Shown: positions 46,885 through 56,454, counted from the first letter of the stretch. The stretch is 64,000 nt of DNA from Clostridium gasigenes (GCF_900104115.1 NZ_FNJM01000007.1:62001-126000), one strand, 5' to 3'. The notes: generated by a model from the letters alone, not told the origin. Numbers and translations are program-made.

Positions 46885-48180
46885 ATGGGAAGTTTAAAAA
46901 TAGACTCAAGTAAGCTAAAAGGTGAAGTTAAAATACCACCATCAAAAAGCATGGCACATAGAGCTGTTATTTGTGCATCTCTATCTAGAGGGGTTAGCAT
47001 ACTAGAAAATATAGATTACTCAGAAGATATTATTGCAACAATTGAGGGAATGAAAACACTTGGAGCAGTAATTACTAAATATGATGATTATATAGAAGTA
47101 CAAGGAATATTTAATGAGGAAAATAAAAGAGAATCTTTAAGAACTATTAATTGTAACGAATCAGGATCAACACTTAGATTTCTAGTTCCTATTTCTCTAT
47201 TATTCAATGGAATGACAAGATTTATAGGAAAAGGAAATCTAGGTAAAAGACCTTTGAAGACATACTATGATATTTTTGAAAAACAAAAAATAAACTATAA
47301 GGCAGAAGAGGGGAAGCTTAATTTATTAGTAGATGGAAGACTGAAAAGTGGAGATTTTGAAGTTGAAGGTAATATAAGTTCACAATTTATAACAGGGCTA
47401 ATGGTTACATTGCCATTGTTAAATGGAGATTCTAAAATATTAATAAAGACAGAGATGGAATCTAAAGGATATATTGATTTAACTATAGAGGCTATGAAGG
47501 ATTTTGGTATTGAAATAATAAATAATAATTATAAAGAGTTTATAATTAAGGGAAATCAAAGTTATAAGCCTAGAAATTATAGAGTTGAGGGGGATTATTC
47601 CCAAGCAGCATTTTTCTTAGCCGCAGATGCTTTAGGAAGTGAAGTTATTTTAAAAGATTTAGAATTAAATTCTCTTCAAGGAGATAGGTTAGTTATTGAG
47701 ATTTTAGAAAAAATGAACGTAGAAATAACAGCTACTAAAGAGGGGATAATAGGAAATGCTAAATCAGCTTTAAAAGCTACAGTAATAGATGGTTCTCAAT
47801 GCCCAGACATTATTCCTGTTTTAGCTGTTGTTTCAGCATTAAGCAAAGGAACTACTAAAATAATTAACTCATCAAGACTTAGAATTAAAGAGTGCGATAG
47901 GTTAAAAGCAATTACTACAGAATTAATTAAATTAGGAGCAAATATAAAAGAAACAGAAGATGGATTAATTATAGAAGGAAAAGAAGATTTTTTAGGTGGG
48001 GTAGAAGTTTGGAGTTGGAATGATCATAGAATTGCTATGAGCCTTGCAATAGCTGCAACTAGATGTAAAAATCCTATAATAATTAATGACTTTGAATGTG
48101 TTTCTAAATCATATCCTAATTTCTTTGAAGATTATAAAAATCTTGGAGGTGGAGTGAATGAGTGGAGTTTGGGGAAATAG
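46885..48180 (+). CDS. aroA: 3-phosphoshikimate 1-carboxyvinyltransferase (EPSP synthase)
   Basis: 431 residues. Signature segments include KIPPSKSMAHRAVICASLS, NCNESGSTLRFLVPIS, GKGNLGKRPLKTY, SSQFITGLM and RIKECDRLKAITTELIKLGA. Transfers the enolpyruvyl group of PEP to shikimate 3-phosphate. GKGNLGKRP replaces the usual GxxxLxxRP with the key residues kept. The end overlaps the aroC start by 23 bases, so the two are translationally coupled. Confidence 0.97.
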   Translation: MGSLKIDSSKLKGEVKIPPSKSMAHRAVICASLSRGVSILENIDYSEDIIATIEGMKTLGAVITKYDDYIEVQGIFNEENKRESLRTINCNESGSTLRFLVPISLLFNGMTRFIGKGNLGKRPLKTYYDIFEKQKINYKAEEGKLNLLVDGRLKSGDFEVEGNISSQFITGLMVTLPLLNGDSKILIKTEMESKGYIDLTIEAMKDFGIEIINNNYKEFIIKGNQSYKPRNYRVEGDYSQAAFFLAADALGSEVILKDLELNSLQGDRLVIEILEKMNVEITATKEGIIGNAKSALKATVIDGSQCPDIIPVLAVVSALSKGTTKIINSSRLRIKECDRLKAITTELIKLGANIKETEDGLIIEGKEDFLGGVEVWSWNDHRIAMSLAIAATRCKNPIIINDFECVSKSYPNFFEDYKNLGGGVNEWSLGK

Positions 48181-49231
48181 CATAAAGGTATCTATTTTTG
48201 GAGAGTCTCATGGAACTGCAATTGGAATTACTATAGATGGGCTTCCATCAGGATTTGAAATAGATATGGATAAAGTTAATGAAGAAATGGAAAGAAGAGC
48301 ACCAGGAAAAAGCAATATATCTACATCTAGAAAAGAAGCTGATATACCAGAAATATTAAGTGGTTTTTTTGAAGGTAAAACAACAGGAACACCGCTTTGT
48401 GGAATAATTAGAAATGGAGATACACGCTCTAAGGATTATGGTAAAACTAAAGATTTAATGAGACCAGGACATGCAGATTACACAGGTAACATTAGATATA
48501 ATGGTTTTAATGATTATAGAGGTGGAGGTCATTTTTCAGGTAGAATAACAGCACCGCTAGTGTTCGCAGGAGCAATTTGCAAGCAAATATTAGAAAGAAA
48601 AGGTATTTTTATTGGAGCACATATTAACTCTATAGGAAATATAAAAGATGAAAAGTTTAATGAAGTGAAGCTTGAAAAAGAAGAATTATTACCCTTAAGA
48701 AATAAAGAAATGCCATTAATAAATAAATCTTTAGAAAGTAAAATGCGAGAAGCTATATTAGAAGCTAAAACTAAGGGTGATTCACTAGGTGGAACTATAG
48801 AATGTGGTGTCGTAGGAATAAAAGCTGGTGTTGGGAATCCATTTTTTGATTCAGTAGAATCTACATTAGCACATTTAATATTTTCGGTGCCTGCAGTTAA
48901 GGGAATAGAATTTGGAAAAGGCTTTGAAGTTGCTACAATGAAGGGATCAGAGTGTAATGATGAGTATTATTATGAAAATGAAGTTGTAAAAACTAAAACA
49001 AACAATAATGGTGGAATATTAGGTGGAATAACAAATGGAATGCCATTAATATTTAAAGTTGCTATAAAACCAACAGCTTCTATATTAAAAGAGCAAAATA
49101 CAATAGATGTTAATAGTAAAGAAAACTCAGTTTTAAAAATAAAAGGAAGACATGATCCTTGTATAGTACAAAGAGCATTACCTGTAATTGAAGCAGTTAC
49201 AGCAATAGGGTTACTAGATTTAATCATTTAA
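48158..49231 (+). CDS. aroC: Chorismate synthase
   Basis: 357 residues with GESHGTAIGITIDGLPSG, RRAPGKSNISTSRKEAD, RPGHADYTGNIRYNG and RGGGHFSGRITAP. FMN-dependent elimination giving chorismate, the branch point for Phe, Tyr and Trp. Its ATG lies inside the end of aroA, after GGAGGTGGAG. Trp-branch genes are not in the window. Confidence 0.97.
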   Translation: MSGVWGNSIKVSIFGESHGTAIGITIDGLPSGFEIDMDKVNEEMERRAPGKSNISTSRKEADIPEILSGFFEGKTTGTPLCGIIRNGDTRSKDYGKTKDLMRPGHADYTGNIRYNGFNDYRGGGHFSGRITAPLVFAGAICKQILERKGIFIGAHINSIGNIKDEKFNEVKLEKEELLPLRNKEMPLINKSLESKMREAILEAKTKGDSLGGTIECGVVGIKAGVGNPFFDSVESTLAHLIFSVPAVKGIEFGKGFEVATMKGSECNDEYYYENEVVKTKTNNNGGILGGITNGMPLIFKVAIKPTASILKEQNTIDVNSKENSVLKIKGRHDPCIVQRALPVIEAVTAIGLLDLII

Positions 49232-49256
49232 AAAATATGATTGAGTATTTTTAAAA

Positions 49257-49296
49257 TGAGGCATTGTTGAATGGTTATTTTTTGAAGATGCATTAA
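49257..49296. repeat. Palindromic repeat, short copy between aroC and pheA
   Basis: GAGGCATTGTTGAA then GGTTATTTTTTGAAGATGCA with TTAA: outer arms of the family around a shortened centre. It stops about 15 bases before the pheA start. Confidence 0.55.
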
Positions 49297-49313
49297 TGAA
49301 TAGGAGAAGATTA

Positions 49314-50447
49314 ATGAAGGATTTGAATCAATGTAGAAAAGAAATTGATAAAATAGATAAAGAACTTGTTGTCTTATTTGAAAAAAGAATGGATATTGCA
49401 ATTAATGTAGCTGAATATAAAAAAGAAAATAATTTGCCTATTTTAAACTCTACAAGAGAGAAAGAGGTAATAGATAAAAATATAGAAAAGCTAAAAAATA
49501 AAGAATATGCAAATAGTGCAAGGAAGTTTTTTGCAGGCATAATGGAAGTAAGCAGAAGTATACAAGGTAAGTTTATTTCACAAGATGATGAAGCAAAGAT
49601 TGAAAATATAGATATAGATAAAACTAAGAAACTTGGATTCCAAGGGGTTAGAGGGTCGTTTAGTGAAGAGGCATTGTTAAAATATTTTGGAGAAAACACA
49701 AATGTAACACCATATGAAGAGTTTGAAGATGTTTTTGAAGCACTTAAAAATAATAATATAGATTATGGAATACTCCCAATAGAAAACTCATGTACAGGGT
49801 CAATTAGGGATGTATATGATTTATTAAGTAAATATGGATTTTATATTGTAGCAGAAGAATGCATAAAAATAAATCAACATTTAATAGGAATAGAAGGCGC
49901 AACAATTGATAGTATAGAAGAGGTATATTCACATCCACAAGGGTTTGAGCAAAGTAATGAATTCTTAAAAAATTATCATAATTGGAAGCTGATTCCTTAC
50001 CATAATACTGCTACAAGTGCAAAAATGGTTCATGACTTAAATGATAAAACTAAGTCAGCAATTGCAAGTGAAAGAGCTGCAAAAATATATGGATTAAATA
50101 TAATAAAAAAAGCTATTAACAATAATAAAGATAATCATACTAAATTCATAATAATAGCAAGAGATCTAATAGTAAGGGAAAACTGTAATAAAATAAGTGT
50201 AGTATTTTCCCTGGAAGATGAAGCTGGAACATTATATAGATTACTTAAATATTTCGCAGAAAATAGCATAAATATGATAAAAATAGAATCAAGACCAAAC
50301 AAACACACTTCGTGGAAGTATTTATTATATGTAGATTTTGAAGGAAACTTATATAATGAAGAAGTTCAAAATGCTATTAAGCTAATAAAGAAAAATAGTG
50401 GCTACTTTAAACTACTTGGAAATTATAAAAGTTTTAGTGCAATATAA
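49314..50447 (+). CDS. pheA: Bifunctional chorismate mutase/prephenate dehydratase
   Basis: 377 residues from ATG 49314 after TAGGAGA. Residues about 1-90 are an AroQ-type chorismate mutase (CRKEIDKIDKELVVLFEKRM). Residues about 110-290 are prephenate dehydratase (LGFQGVRGSFSEEALLKYFG, ILPIENSCTGSIRDVYDLL, DNHTKFIII). Residues about 295-377 are an ACT domain ending in the Phe-binding ESRP motif. It commits chorismate to phenylalanine and is likely feedback-inhibited by Phe. Many Firmicutes have separate proteins, so the fusion is worth noting. Confidence 0.96.
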   Translation: MKDLNQCRKEIDKIDKELVVLFEKRMDIAINVAEYKKENNLPILNSTREKEVIDKNIEKLKNKEYANSARKFFAGIMEVSRSIQGKFISQDDEAKIENIDIDKTKKLGFQGVRGSFSEEALLKYFGENTNVTPYEEFEDVFEALKNNNIDYGILPIENSCTGSIRDVYDLLSKYGFYIVAEECIKINQHLIGIEGATIDSIEEVYSHPQGFEQSNEFLKNYHNWKLIPYHNTATSAKMVHDLNDKTKSAIASERAAKIYGLNIIKKAINNNKDNHTKFIIIARDLIVRENCNKISVVFSLEDEAGTLYRLLKYFAENSINMIKIESRPNKHTSWKYLLYVDFEGNLYNEEVQNAIKLIKKNSGYFKLLGNYKSFSAI

Positions 50448-50464
50448 AAAGGTGGTGAGATCAA

Positions 50465-51274
50465 GTGGAGTTTTACGGGTTACTAGGTGAAAAACTTTCA
50501 CATAGTTTATCTCCTAAAATACATGATTTAGTTTTTAAGGCAATAGGGGTAAGTGGTGGATATAAGTTATTTGAAGTAGACAGAAATAACTTGGAAAAAT
50601 TCACTATGGGGCTTAAAGTTTTAAATATTAAAGGCTCAAATGTTACTATTCCTTATAAGGAAGAAGTAATTAAATATTTAGATGAGGTTTCATATGAAGG
50701 AAAAAGGATTGGGGCAGTAAATACAATTTCATTAATAGATGGAAAACTTTATGGTTATAATACAGATTACTATGGTTTTGGATATATGCTAGAAGCACAT
50801 AATATTAAACCTAATAATAAAATAGCCGTTATTTTAGGTAATGGTGGAGCTTGCAAAGCAGCATTATATTATTTACTTGATAATGGAATAAAACATGTTT
50901 ATGTAGTAAGTAGAAATCCAAAAGTAAAAACTACCTTTAATGAAGAAAAAGTATCTTTAATAAGTTATAATGAACTTAAGGATTTAAAAGGAGATATATT
51001 AATAAATTCTACACCAGTTGGTATGTATCCTAAAGTAGATGGGTGTCCAGCCTGTGAAGAGGTTATTTGTAATTTTAGTACACTTATTGATTTAATTTAT
51101 AACCCCGGGTTAACTACATTTTTATCTAAAGGAAAAGAGTTAGGTAAAGTTACTGTAGGTGGATTATATATGCTTGTGGGGCAAGCAATAAAAGCTCAAG
51201 AAATATGGCAGGGTATAAGCATAAATAAATCTATTATTAATGATATATATATTGAGATAAATAAAGAATTTTAA
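50465..51274 (+). CDS. aroE: Shikimate dehydrogenase
   Basis: 269 residues from GTG 50465 after GGTGGTGA. Substrate site KLSHSLSPKIH and GSNVTIPYKEEV; NADP domain with LGNGGACKAALYYL and VSRNP; NTDYYGF. Reduces dehydroshikimate to shikimate. It starts 17 bases after pheA within the operon. Confidence 0.96.
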   Translation: MEFYGLLGEKLSHSLSPKIHDLVFKAIGVSGGYKLFEVDRNNLEKFTMGLKVLNIKGSNVTIPYKEEVIKYLDEVSYEGKRIGAVNTISLIDGKLYGYNTDYYGFGYMLEAHNIKPNNKIAVILGNGGACKAALYYLLDNGIKHVYVVSRNPKVKTTFNEEKVSLISYNELKDLKGDILINSTPVGMYPKVDGCPACEEVICNFSTLIDLIYNPGLTTFLSKGKELGKVTVGGLYMLVGQAIKAQEIWQGISINKSIINDIYIEINKEF

Positions 51275-51293
51275 TAAAGGATAGTATTTTAAA

Positions 51294-51809
51294 ATGAGTG
51301 ATTTAAAAGATAAAGTATTATTGATTGGTATGCCAGGTTGTGGGAAAACTACAATAGGAAAGCTATTAGCAACAAAATTAAACTATAATTTTTGTGATAT
51401 GGATAAATATATAGAAGATATTTCTGGAGAGACAGTTAAAGAATTATTTGAAAAAGGCGAAGAAAACTTTAGAAAGTGGGAAAACAAGGCTTGTGTGAAG
51501 CTTAGTAAAAAGAGAAGAGTAATAATTTCATCTGGTGGTGGAGTTATTAAAAATGAAAAGAATATAGATTTATTTAGCGAAGAGAGTATAATTATATTTA
51601 TTGATAGACCTTTAGATAATATTATTGAAGATGTTGATATAGAAAAAAGACCTTTGTTATCAAGTGGAAGAGAAAAATTATATAATATTTTTCAAGAAAG
51701 ATATGAACTATATAATAAATACTGTCATATAAAAATAGTTAATAATGGGTTTATAAAAGATATAATTTTTGAAATACAAAAAGAATTAAAAGAAAGAATA
51801 AGGAAATAG
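51294..51809 (+). CDS. aroK: Shikimate kinase
   Basis: 171 residues. Walker A GMPGCGKTTIGK, shikimate-binding DMDKYIED and SSGGGVIKN, lid arginine in EKRPLL. Phosphorylates shikimate with ATP. It follows aroE by 19 bases. The 88-base gap after it holds only weak hairpins. Confidence 0.95.
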   Translation: MSDLKDKVLLIGMPGCGKTTIGKLLATKLNYNFCDMDKYIEDISGETVKELFEKGEENFRKWENKACVKLSKKRRVIISSGGGVIKNEKNIDLFSEESIIIFIDRPLDNIIEDVDIEKRPLLSSGREKLYNIFQERYELYNKYCHIKIVNNGFIKDIIFEIQKELKERIRK

Positions 51810-51897
51810 GATTTGGGAGTTTTTGGGAAAATAGCTGGTATATATATAGCATCGTGAGAAGCTATATGACTTAATCAAAAAAAGTAGGTGAACTTAC

Positions 51898-52323
51898 ATG
51901 AAGGTTATGCTTATAAATGGACCTAATTTAAATATGGTTGGAGTAAGAGAAAAAGATATATACGGAAGTAAAGATTTTAATGATATATGTGAATATATTA
52001 AAAAAGAAGCAAAGATAAAAAATATTGATATAACACTTCTACAAAGTAATGTTGAAGGTGAAATTATCAATTTTATTCATAAAGCATATTATGAAAAATA
52101 TGATGCAATAATAATTAATCCAGGAGCTTATACTCACTATAGCTATGCAATATTTGATGCAATAAAAGCAGTTAATATAAAAACAGTTGAAGTTCATTTA
52201 TCCAATATACATGCAAGAGAGGAATTTAGACATAAATCAGTAACAGCACCAGCATGTATTGGACAAATTTGTGGATTTGGTGAGAAAGGCTATGTTTTAG
52301 CAATGGAAGCAATATTAAATTAG
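51898..52323 (+). CDS. aroQ: Type II 3-dehydroquinate dehydratase
   Basis: 141 residues, standard for the dodecameric type II enzyme: INGPNLNMVGVREKDIYG (catalytic Tyr in IYG), NPGAYTHYSYAIFDAI, EVHLSNIHAREEFRHKSV. It supplies dehydroshikimate to AroE. It abuts the second DAHP synthase gene. Confidence 0.96.
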   Translation: MKVMLINGPNLNMVGVREKDIYGSKDFNDICEYIKKEAKIKNIDITLLQSNVEGEIINFIHKAYYEKYDAIIINPGAYTHYSYAIFDAIKAVNIKTVEVHLSNIHAREEFRHKSVTAPACIGQICGFGEKGYVLAMEAILN

Positions 52324-52365
52324 AATATGCTTAAGATGAAAAAAGTAGTATGGAGTGATGGTAGA

Positions 52366-53379
52366 ATGATTATAGTAATGAATCCTAAATGTAGTAAAGA
52401 AGAAGTATTGAAAATTAAGAAGGCAATAGAGGAAAAAGGTGTGCTTACGCACCTATCTCAAGGAGAAACTTATTGTATATTAGGAGTTGTAGGTGAAACT
52501 AGAGCAATAGATTCTAATAAACTATTAAGATTCCAAGGTGTTGATAAAGTTTTAAAGGTGGAAGAACCTTTTAAAAAAGCTAATAGATTATTTAAACCAG
52601 AAGATACAATAATTGATGTTAATGGATCAATTATTGGAGGAAAAAACCTTGCAGTTATGGCAGGTCCTTGTTCGGTTGAAAGTGAAGAACAAATTATAGA
52701 AATTGCAAAAAGTGTAAAAGAATCAGGAGCAACTTTCTTAAGAGGGGGAGCATTTAAACCAAGAACATCACCATATAGCTTCCAAGGTTTAGAACTTGAA
52801 GGTTTAGAATTACTGAAAAGAGCAAGAGCTGAAACAGGGCTTCCAATAGTGACAGAAATAATGTCAACAGATTATATAGATCAATTTGAAAGAGACGTTG
52901 ATATAATTCAAATTGGGGCAAGAAATATGCAAAACTTTGATCTTTTAAAACAAATAGGTAAAACTAGAAAACCAATTCTTTTAAAAAGAGGGTTATCAGC
53001 AACTATAGAGGAATGGCTAATGTCAGCAGAATATATAATGGCTAGCGGAAATGAAAATGTAATTCTTTGTGAAAGAGGAATAAGAACTTTTGAAACATAC
53101 ACAAGAAACACTTTAGATTTAAGTGCAATTCCGGTAGTTAAAAGGCTATCACATTTACCAGTAATAGTTGATCCAAGCCATGCAGCAGGATACTGGTATT
53201 TAGTAGAACCACTAGCAAAAGCCGCAATAGCAGCAGGAGCAGATGGATTAATGATAGAAGTTCATAACAACCCACAATGTGCCTTAAGTGATGGACAACA
53301 ATCCATTAAACCAGAATCTTTTAAAATTATGATGGATAAAATTAAAAGATTAGCAGAATTTGAGGGAAAAATTCTTTAA
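52366..53379 (+). CDS. aroF: 3-deoxy-7-phosphoheptulonate synthase, paralog 2
   Basis: 337 residues from ATG 52366, whose MIIVMNPKCSKEEV lines up with the paralog's MVIILKAKTTQAEV; the upstream ATG at 52327 would add 13 unmatched residues. The barrel motifs match paralog 1 (GPCSVESEEQ, RGGAFKPRTSPYSFQGL, KRGLSATIEEW, DPSHAAGYW). The two differ most in the first 75 residues, the regulatory part. Position next to tyrA suggests, but does not prove, Tyr-linked control. Confidence 0.95.
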   Translation: MIIVMNPKCSKEEVLKIKKAIEEKGVLTHLSQGETYCILGVVGETRAIDSNKLLRFQGVDKVLKVEEPFKKANRLFKPEDTIIDVNGSIIGGKNLAVMAGPCSVESEEQIIEIAKSVKESGATFLRGGAFKPRTSPYSFQGLELEGLELLKRARAETGLPIVTEIMSTDYIDQFERDVDIIQIGARNMQNFDLLKQIGKTRKPILLKRGLSATIEEWLMSAEYIMASGNENVILCERGIRTFETYTRNTLDLSAIPVVKRLSHLPVIVDPSHAAGYWYLVEPLAKAAIAAGADGLMIEVHNNPQCALSDGQQSIKPESFKIMMDKIKRLAEFEGKIL

Positions 53380-53389
53380 AAGTGATAAG

Positions 53390-53418
53390 ATAAAAGCTTC
53401 AGTATTACTGAGGCTTTT
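53390..53418 (+). terminator. Hairpin between aroF paralog 2 and tyrA
   Basis: AAAAGCTTCAGT and ACTGAGGCTTTT (one wobble) around ATT, then CCTG rather than a T-run. Probably a weak or partial terminator inside the operon that lowers tyrA expression. Confidence 0.45.
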
Positions 53419-53449
53419 CCTGTAATAAATATTGGGGGAAATAGAATTT

Positions 53450-54283
53450 ATGAGGATTTTAATAGTGGGGCTTGGTGTTGTTGGTGGAAGTTATGCAATG
53501 GCACTTAAAGAAGCTGGATATGAAGATGTATATGGTCTTGATACGGATTTAGATACATTAAAAAAGGCAGAAAATTTACGCATAATTAAAAAGGGATATA
53601 TTGATGGAACTGATATTGTAGAAAAGTGTGATTTAATTATACTTTCTATATATCCAAGGTTAGTTAAGAAGTTTATACAAGATAATAAAAATAGATTTAA
53701 AAAAGGTACTGTTATTACAGATGCAACAGGCATAAAAGAAATGTTTATAAACGATATATTAGAAATATTACCTTCTAATGTAGATTTTATTTTTGGTCAT
53801 CCAATGGCAGGAAGAGAAAAAAAGGGCATAGATTATGCTTCAAGCAAGGTATTTAAAGGAGCGAACTATTTAATTACTACTATAGATAGCAATAAAGAAG
53901 AAAATATAAAGCTAATAGAAAAACTTGCTTATAACATTGGATTTAAAAAGGTAAGAAGAATAACTCCTAAATATCATGATGAAATGATAAGTTTCACAAG
54001 TCAACTTCCACATGCAATAGCTGTAGCACTTATAAATAGTGATGAAGAGGGAAGGGATACAGGTAGTTTTATTGGAGATAGTTATAGAGATTTAACAAGA
54101 ATAGCAAATATAAATGAAGAGTTATGGAGTGAACTTTTCCTGGGAAATAAGTCGAACTTAATTAAAGTAATTGACGAATTTGAAGTAGAACTGAAAAAAA
54201 TAAAAATAGCTTTGGAAAATAATAACAATAAATGTCTGAAAGAATTATTTGTTAAATCCACTAAAAGAAGAGAAAAACTTTAA
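53450..54283 (+). CDS. tyrA: Prephenate dehydrogenase
   Basis: 277 residues from ATG 53450 after GGGGG; codons from 53432 are considered leader. NAD site IVGLGVVGGSYAMALKEAG, conserved GHPMAGREKKG, FTSQLPHAIAVAL. It has neither a mutase nor an ACT domain. It converts prephenate toward tyrosine, completing the operon. Confidence 0.95.
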   Translation: MRILIVGLGVVGGSYAMALKEAGYEDVYGLDTDLDTLKKAENLRIIKKGYIDGTDIVEKCDLIILSIYPRLVKKFIQDNKNRFKKGTVITDATGIKEMFINDILEILPSNVDFIFGHPMAGREKKGIDYASSKVFKGANYLITTIDSNKEENIKLIEKLAYNIGFKKVRRITPKYHDEMISFTSQLPHAIAVALINSDEEGRDTGSFIGDSYRDLTRIANINEELWSELFLGNKSNLIKVIDEFEVELKKIKIALENNNNKCLKELFVKSTKRREKL

Positions 54284-54291
54284 AAAAAATG

Positions 54292-54338
54292 AAGAGAGCC
54301 TGTGATTTTTAAAATAACCATAGGCTTTTTCGGTTCTC
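54292..54338 (+). terminator. Terminator of the aro operon
   Basis: AGCCTGTG pairs with CATAGGCT, extended by GAGA with TCTC outside; a T-run follows the inner stem. Confidence 0.7.
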
Positions 54339-54360
54339 TAAAAAGATTGAATAAAATTAA

Positions 54361-54654
54361 TGGAAGAGCTTAAAGGAAGAAGAAAAAGAATGGATATCAT
54401 TAACTAACTACCTTAAATCCTTTGATAAAGTTAATGGTGTACCTCAAATTACTGAAAATTATAATATATTGCAAGGTAGAAAGATGGTTGATGATAATCA
54501 TAATGTAATTAATTTGGTTAGTAATCCCAATAAAATAGCTTTAGGTGTTTATGGAATTGCTATAGTGCTAATATCACTAATGGTTTTAATTATACTAAAG
54601 ATTAGAAAAAGGATTAGAATATCCAAAGAATCAAATGAAAAACAAGCTTTATAA
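54361..54654 (+). pseudogene. Remnant encoding a membrane tail
   Basis: The frame is open from 54361 without a usable ATG or ribosome site. It encodes a charged stretch (EEEKEWISLTNYLKSFDKV), a linker, one membrane segment (IALGVYGIAIVLISLMVLII) and a basic tail. It looks like the 3' end of a lost larger membrane protein; a start at TTG 54469 would give a 61-residue protein. I do not recognise the family firmly. Confidence 0.4.
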
Positions 54655-54674
54655 AATAATAATAAATATACAAG

Positions 54675-54721
54675 AAAAGGTTGGACTAAATATAACTTAG
54701 TTCAGCCTTTCTTTATTTTTA
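54675..54721 (+). terminator. Terminator after the membrane-tail remnant
   Basis: AAAGGTTGGACTAA pairs with TTAGTTCAGCCTTT (one wobble), then CTTTATTTTT. The 54722-55034 gap beyond it is AT-rich, with a four-unit AGACAA tandem repeat at about 54908-54931 and no gene. Confidence 0.8.
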
Positions 54722-55034
54722 GACAATTGATTTAAATAGAAATACATTAGTATAAAATTATCAAACAGATATCCTTATATAGTAAGTTTATTAAGATTAC
54801 TTGGAAAATAATGTTAAGGATATTGAGGAAGTTTATGAGTTATAGCCCAATTAACTACTAAAGACTTATTTTAAGTTTTAAATTACAATAAGGTAGTAAA
54901 GTTGATAAGACAAAGACAAAGACAAAGACAAAACCTAAGTTTAAAAGCAAAGTAATTTAAAATATTATATAAATGAAAAAAACTAGTTTGTATAATAACA
55001 AAGTTATTAAACTTAAAATCAAGGGGGAGTACGT

Positions 55035-55664
55035 ATGAATAAAAGAAAATTTCTTATAGGTTTATCAGTGGCGGGTGCTTTAATATTTGGTGGAACTTTA
55101 AGTTTTGCTTCTATGAGAGATGCAGATACTGCACAAGTTAATAAACTAGCAATAGAATCTAAACAAGTAAATACAGAAGCTAAACAAACAAATATAGAAG
55201 CTACACCAGTAGATACAAATGCAATAGAGAGTGGCGTAGATACAAATTCGGTAGCTACAAATGAAGTAGCTACTGAAGCTAGCAATGCACCAGCAGAAGT
55301 GACGAATGAAGTTCAAAAACAATTATTAGTATCTCCAGCGCCCGAAGAGAAGGTAGCAACTGTTAAGGAAGCTTCAAATGATGTAGCAAAAGCTATTGAT
55401 TCTCAAAATAGTTGTTCAAATGCTTGTCCTAGTACTTTCACAAATGGATGTAATCAAGGATGCGAGAGTACATGTGTAAATGAGTGTAATCAAGGATGTC
55501 AAAGTACAGGTACAAGTAACAGCACAAAAGAAAATAATAATTGCTCTAACTCAAATGGATGTTCAAAGGTTAAGGTTATACAAGGTGAAAATGTAGATAA
55601 TACAACAAATGGAACTTGTCCAACACAAAGTACAACAAATACTTGTCCAAATACAAATGAATAA
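55035..55664 (+). CDS. Secreted Cys-rich protein of unknown function
   Basis: 209 residues. Signal peptide with likely cleavage after LSFA. A Thr/Ala/Glu-rich middle (30-110) is low-complexity. The last 90 residues hold 13 cysteines, mostly in short NGCNQGCESTC- or NECNQGCQST-like repeats. No known domain; the cysteines could form disulfides or bind metal. Monocistronic, behind AAGGGGG and followed by a strong terminator. Confidence 0.75.
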   Translation: MNKRKFLIGLSVAGALIFGGTLSFASMRDADTAQVNKLAIESKQVNTEAKQTNIEATPVDTNAIESGVDTNSVATNEVATEASNAPAEVTNEVQKQLLVSPAPEEKVATVKEASNDVAKAIDSQNSCSNACPSTFTNGCNQGCESTCVNECNQGCQSTGTSNSTKENNNCSNSNGCSKVKVIQGENVDNTTNGTCPTQSTTNTCPNTNE

Positions 55665-55693
55665 AAAAGTTAAAATATAGCATATATTAATAA

Positions 55694-55728
55694 AAATAGC
55701 AGCACAATGTGCTGCTATTTTTATTTTA
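55694..55728. terminator. Terminator after the Cys-rich gene
   Basis: AAATAGCAGCACA pairs with TGTGCTGCTATTT around AT, followed by TTATTTTA. It may also serve the converging DUF445 gene. Confidence 0.9.
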
Positions 55729-55734
55729 GAATGC

Positions 55735-56337
55735 CTAAAGTAAAATAACTATTAAACCTTGAACTAGCCCTATAAGACCACCAAGAACCAAACCTAAAAT
55801 TTCGATGTGTTTAAATTCTTTCTTACATATACTAATTATAATTCTTTCAAGTTCTTCTAGATCTAATTCATTTATTTTTTCTTCTACTATTTTATTTATA
55901 TTAATTTTATCTTTAGCCATGGAAATTATATCAACACCAATATTTTCTACAGCGCCACCTATTTCTTTATTAATAATATCATCAACATAAGGACTAACCA
56001 TCATTCTAAAAGGTGCGGGTATAATATTAAGCTTTTCATTTGCAACATCACGAGCTTTTGATTTTATATGTTCAGTAATGTTATTCTTAGATTCATCATC
56101 TAATGCTTCGTTTAATAAATCATCAATAGATAATAGATCATTAGCTACTACATCACCAATATTCTTTGCAATTTCTTTTTTTCTTTTAGGTATTAACCCT
56201 AGTATTTCTATATTTAGTAATGGGATTTTAATAGGATTTATTGGTCTAAACATAAGCTTTATAGCTAAGATGTTAGTTATCCAGCCTATAACCCCTCCAA
56301 CTATAGTAAGTAATAAAATTGTAGATAAGTTATTCAT
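55735..56337 (-). CDS. DUF445 membrane protein
   Basis: 200 residues. N-terminal membrane segment with GGVIGWITNILAIKLMFRP, the hallmark of DUF445/YheB-like proteins, then GLIPKRKKEIAKNIG, a helical middle and a C-terminal membrane segment (LGLVLGGLIGLVQGLIVILL). The family is reported in sporulation-associated membrane functions, but the exact role is unclear. A good GGAGG precedes the start. Confidence 0.88.
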   Translation of the reverse strand: MNNLSTILLLTIVGGVIGWITNILAIKLMFRPINPIKIPLLNIEILGLIPKRKKEIAKNIGDVVANDLLSIDDLLNEALDDESKNNITEHIKSKARDVANEKLNIIPAPFRMMVSPYVDDIINKEIGGAVENIGVDIISMAKDKININKIVEEKINELDLEELERIIISICKKEFKHIEILGLVLGGLIGLVQGLIVILL

Positions 56338-56382
56338 AATATTCCTCCAAAAGTTAATTTTTTCATTTGTTAATATTTAGTT

Positions 56383-56454
56383 TAAGGCATTTCAAAAAAA
56401 ATAACAAGTCAAAGGGCCATGTATATTGACTTGTTATTTTAAAAAAGTGCTAAA
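56383..56454. repeat. Palindromic repeat, complete copy overlapping a stop codon
   Basis: AAGGCATTTCAAAAAAAATA with ACAAGTCA faces TGACTTGTTATTTTAAAAAA with GTGCTAAAG. Its right end contains the stop codon (56450-56452) of the minus-strand CYTH gene. Confidence 0.88.

Noticed and set aside
51810..51897. Another palindromic repeat copy between aroK and aroQ
   Set aside because: Only loose matches (GGGAGTTTTTGGGAAAATAG, AGCTATATGACTTAATC); arms do not pair well enough.
54908..54950. Short Lys-Thr-rich frame over the AGACAA repeat
   Set aside because: No start, immediate upstream stop and pure repeat composition; treated as a hexamer microsatellite only.
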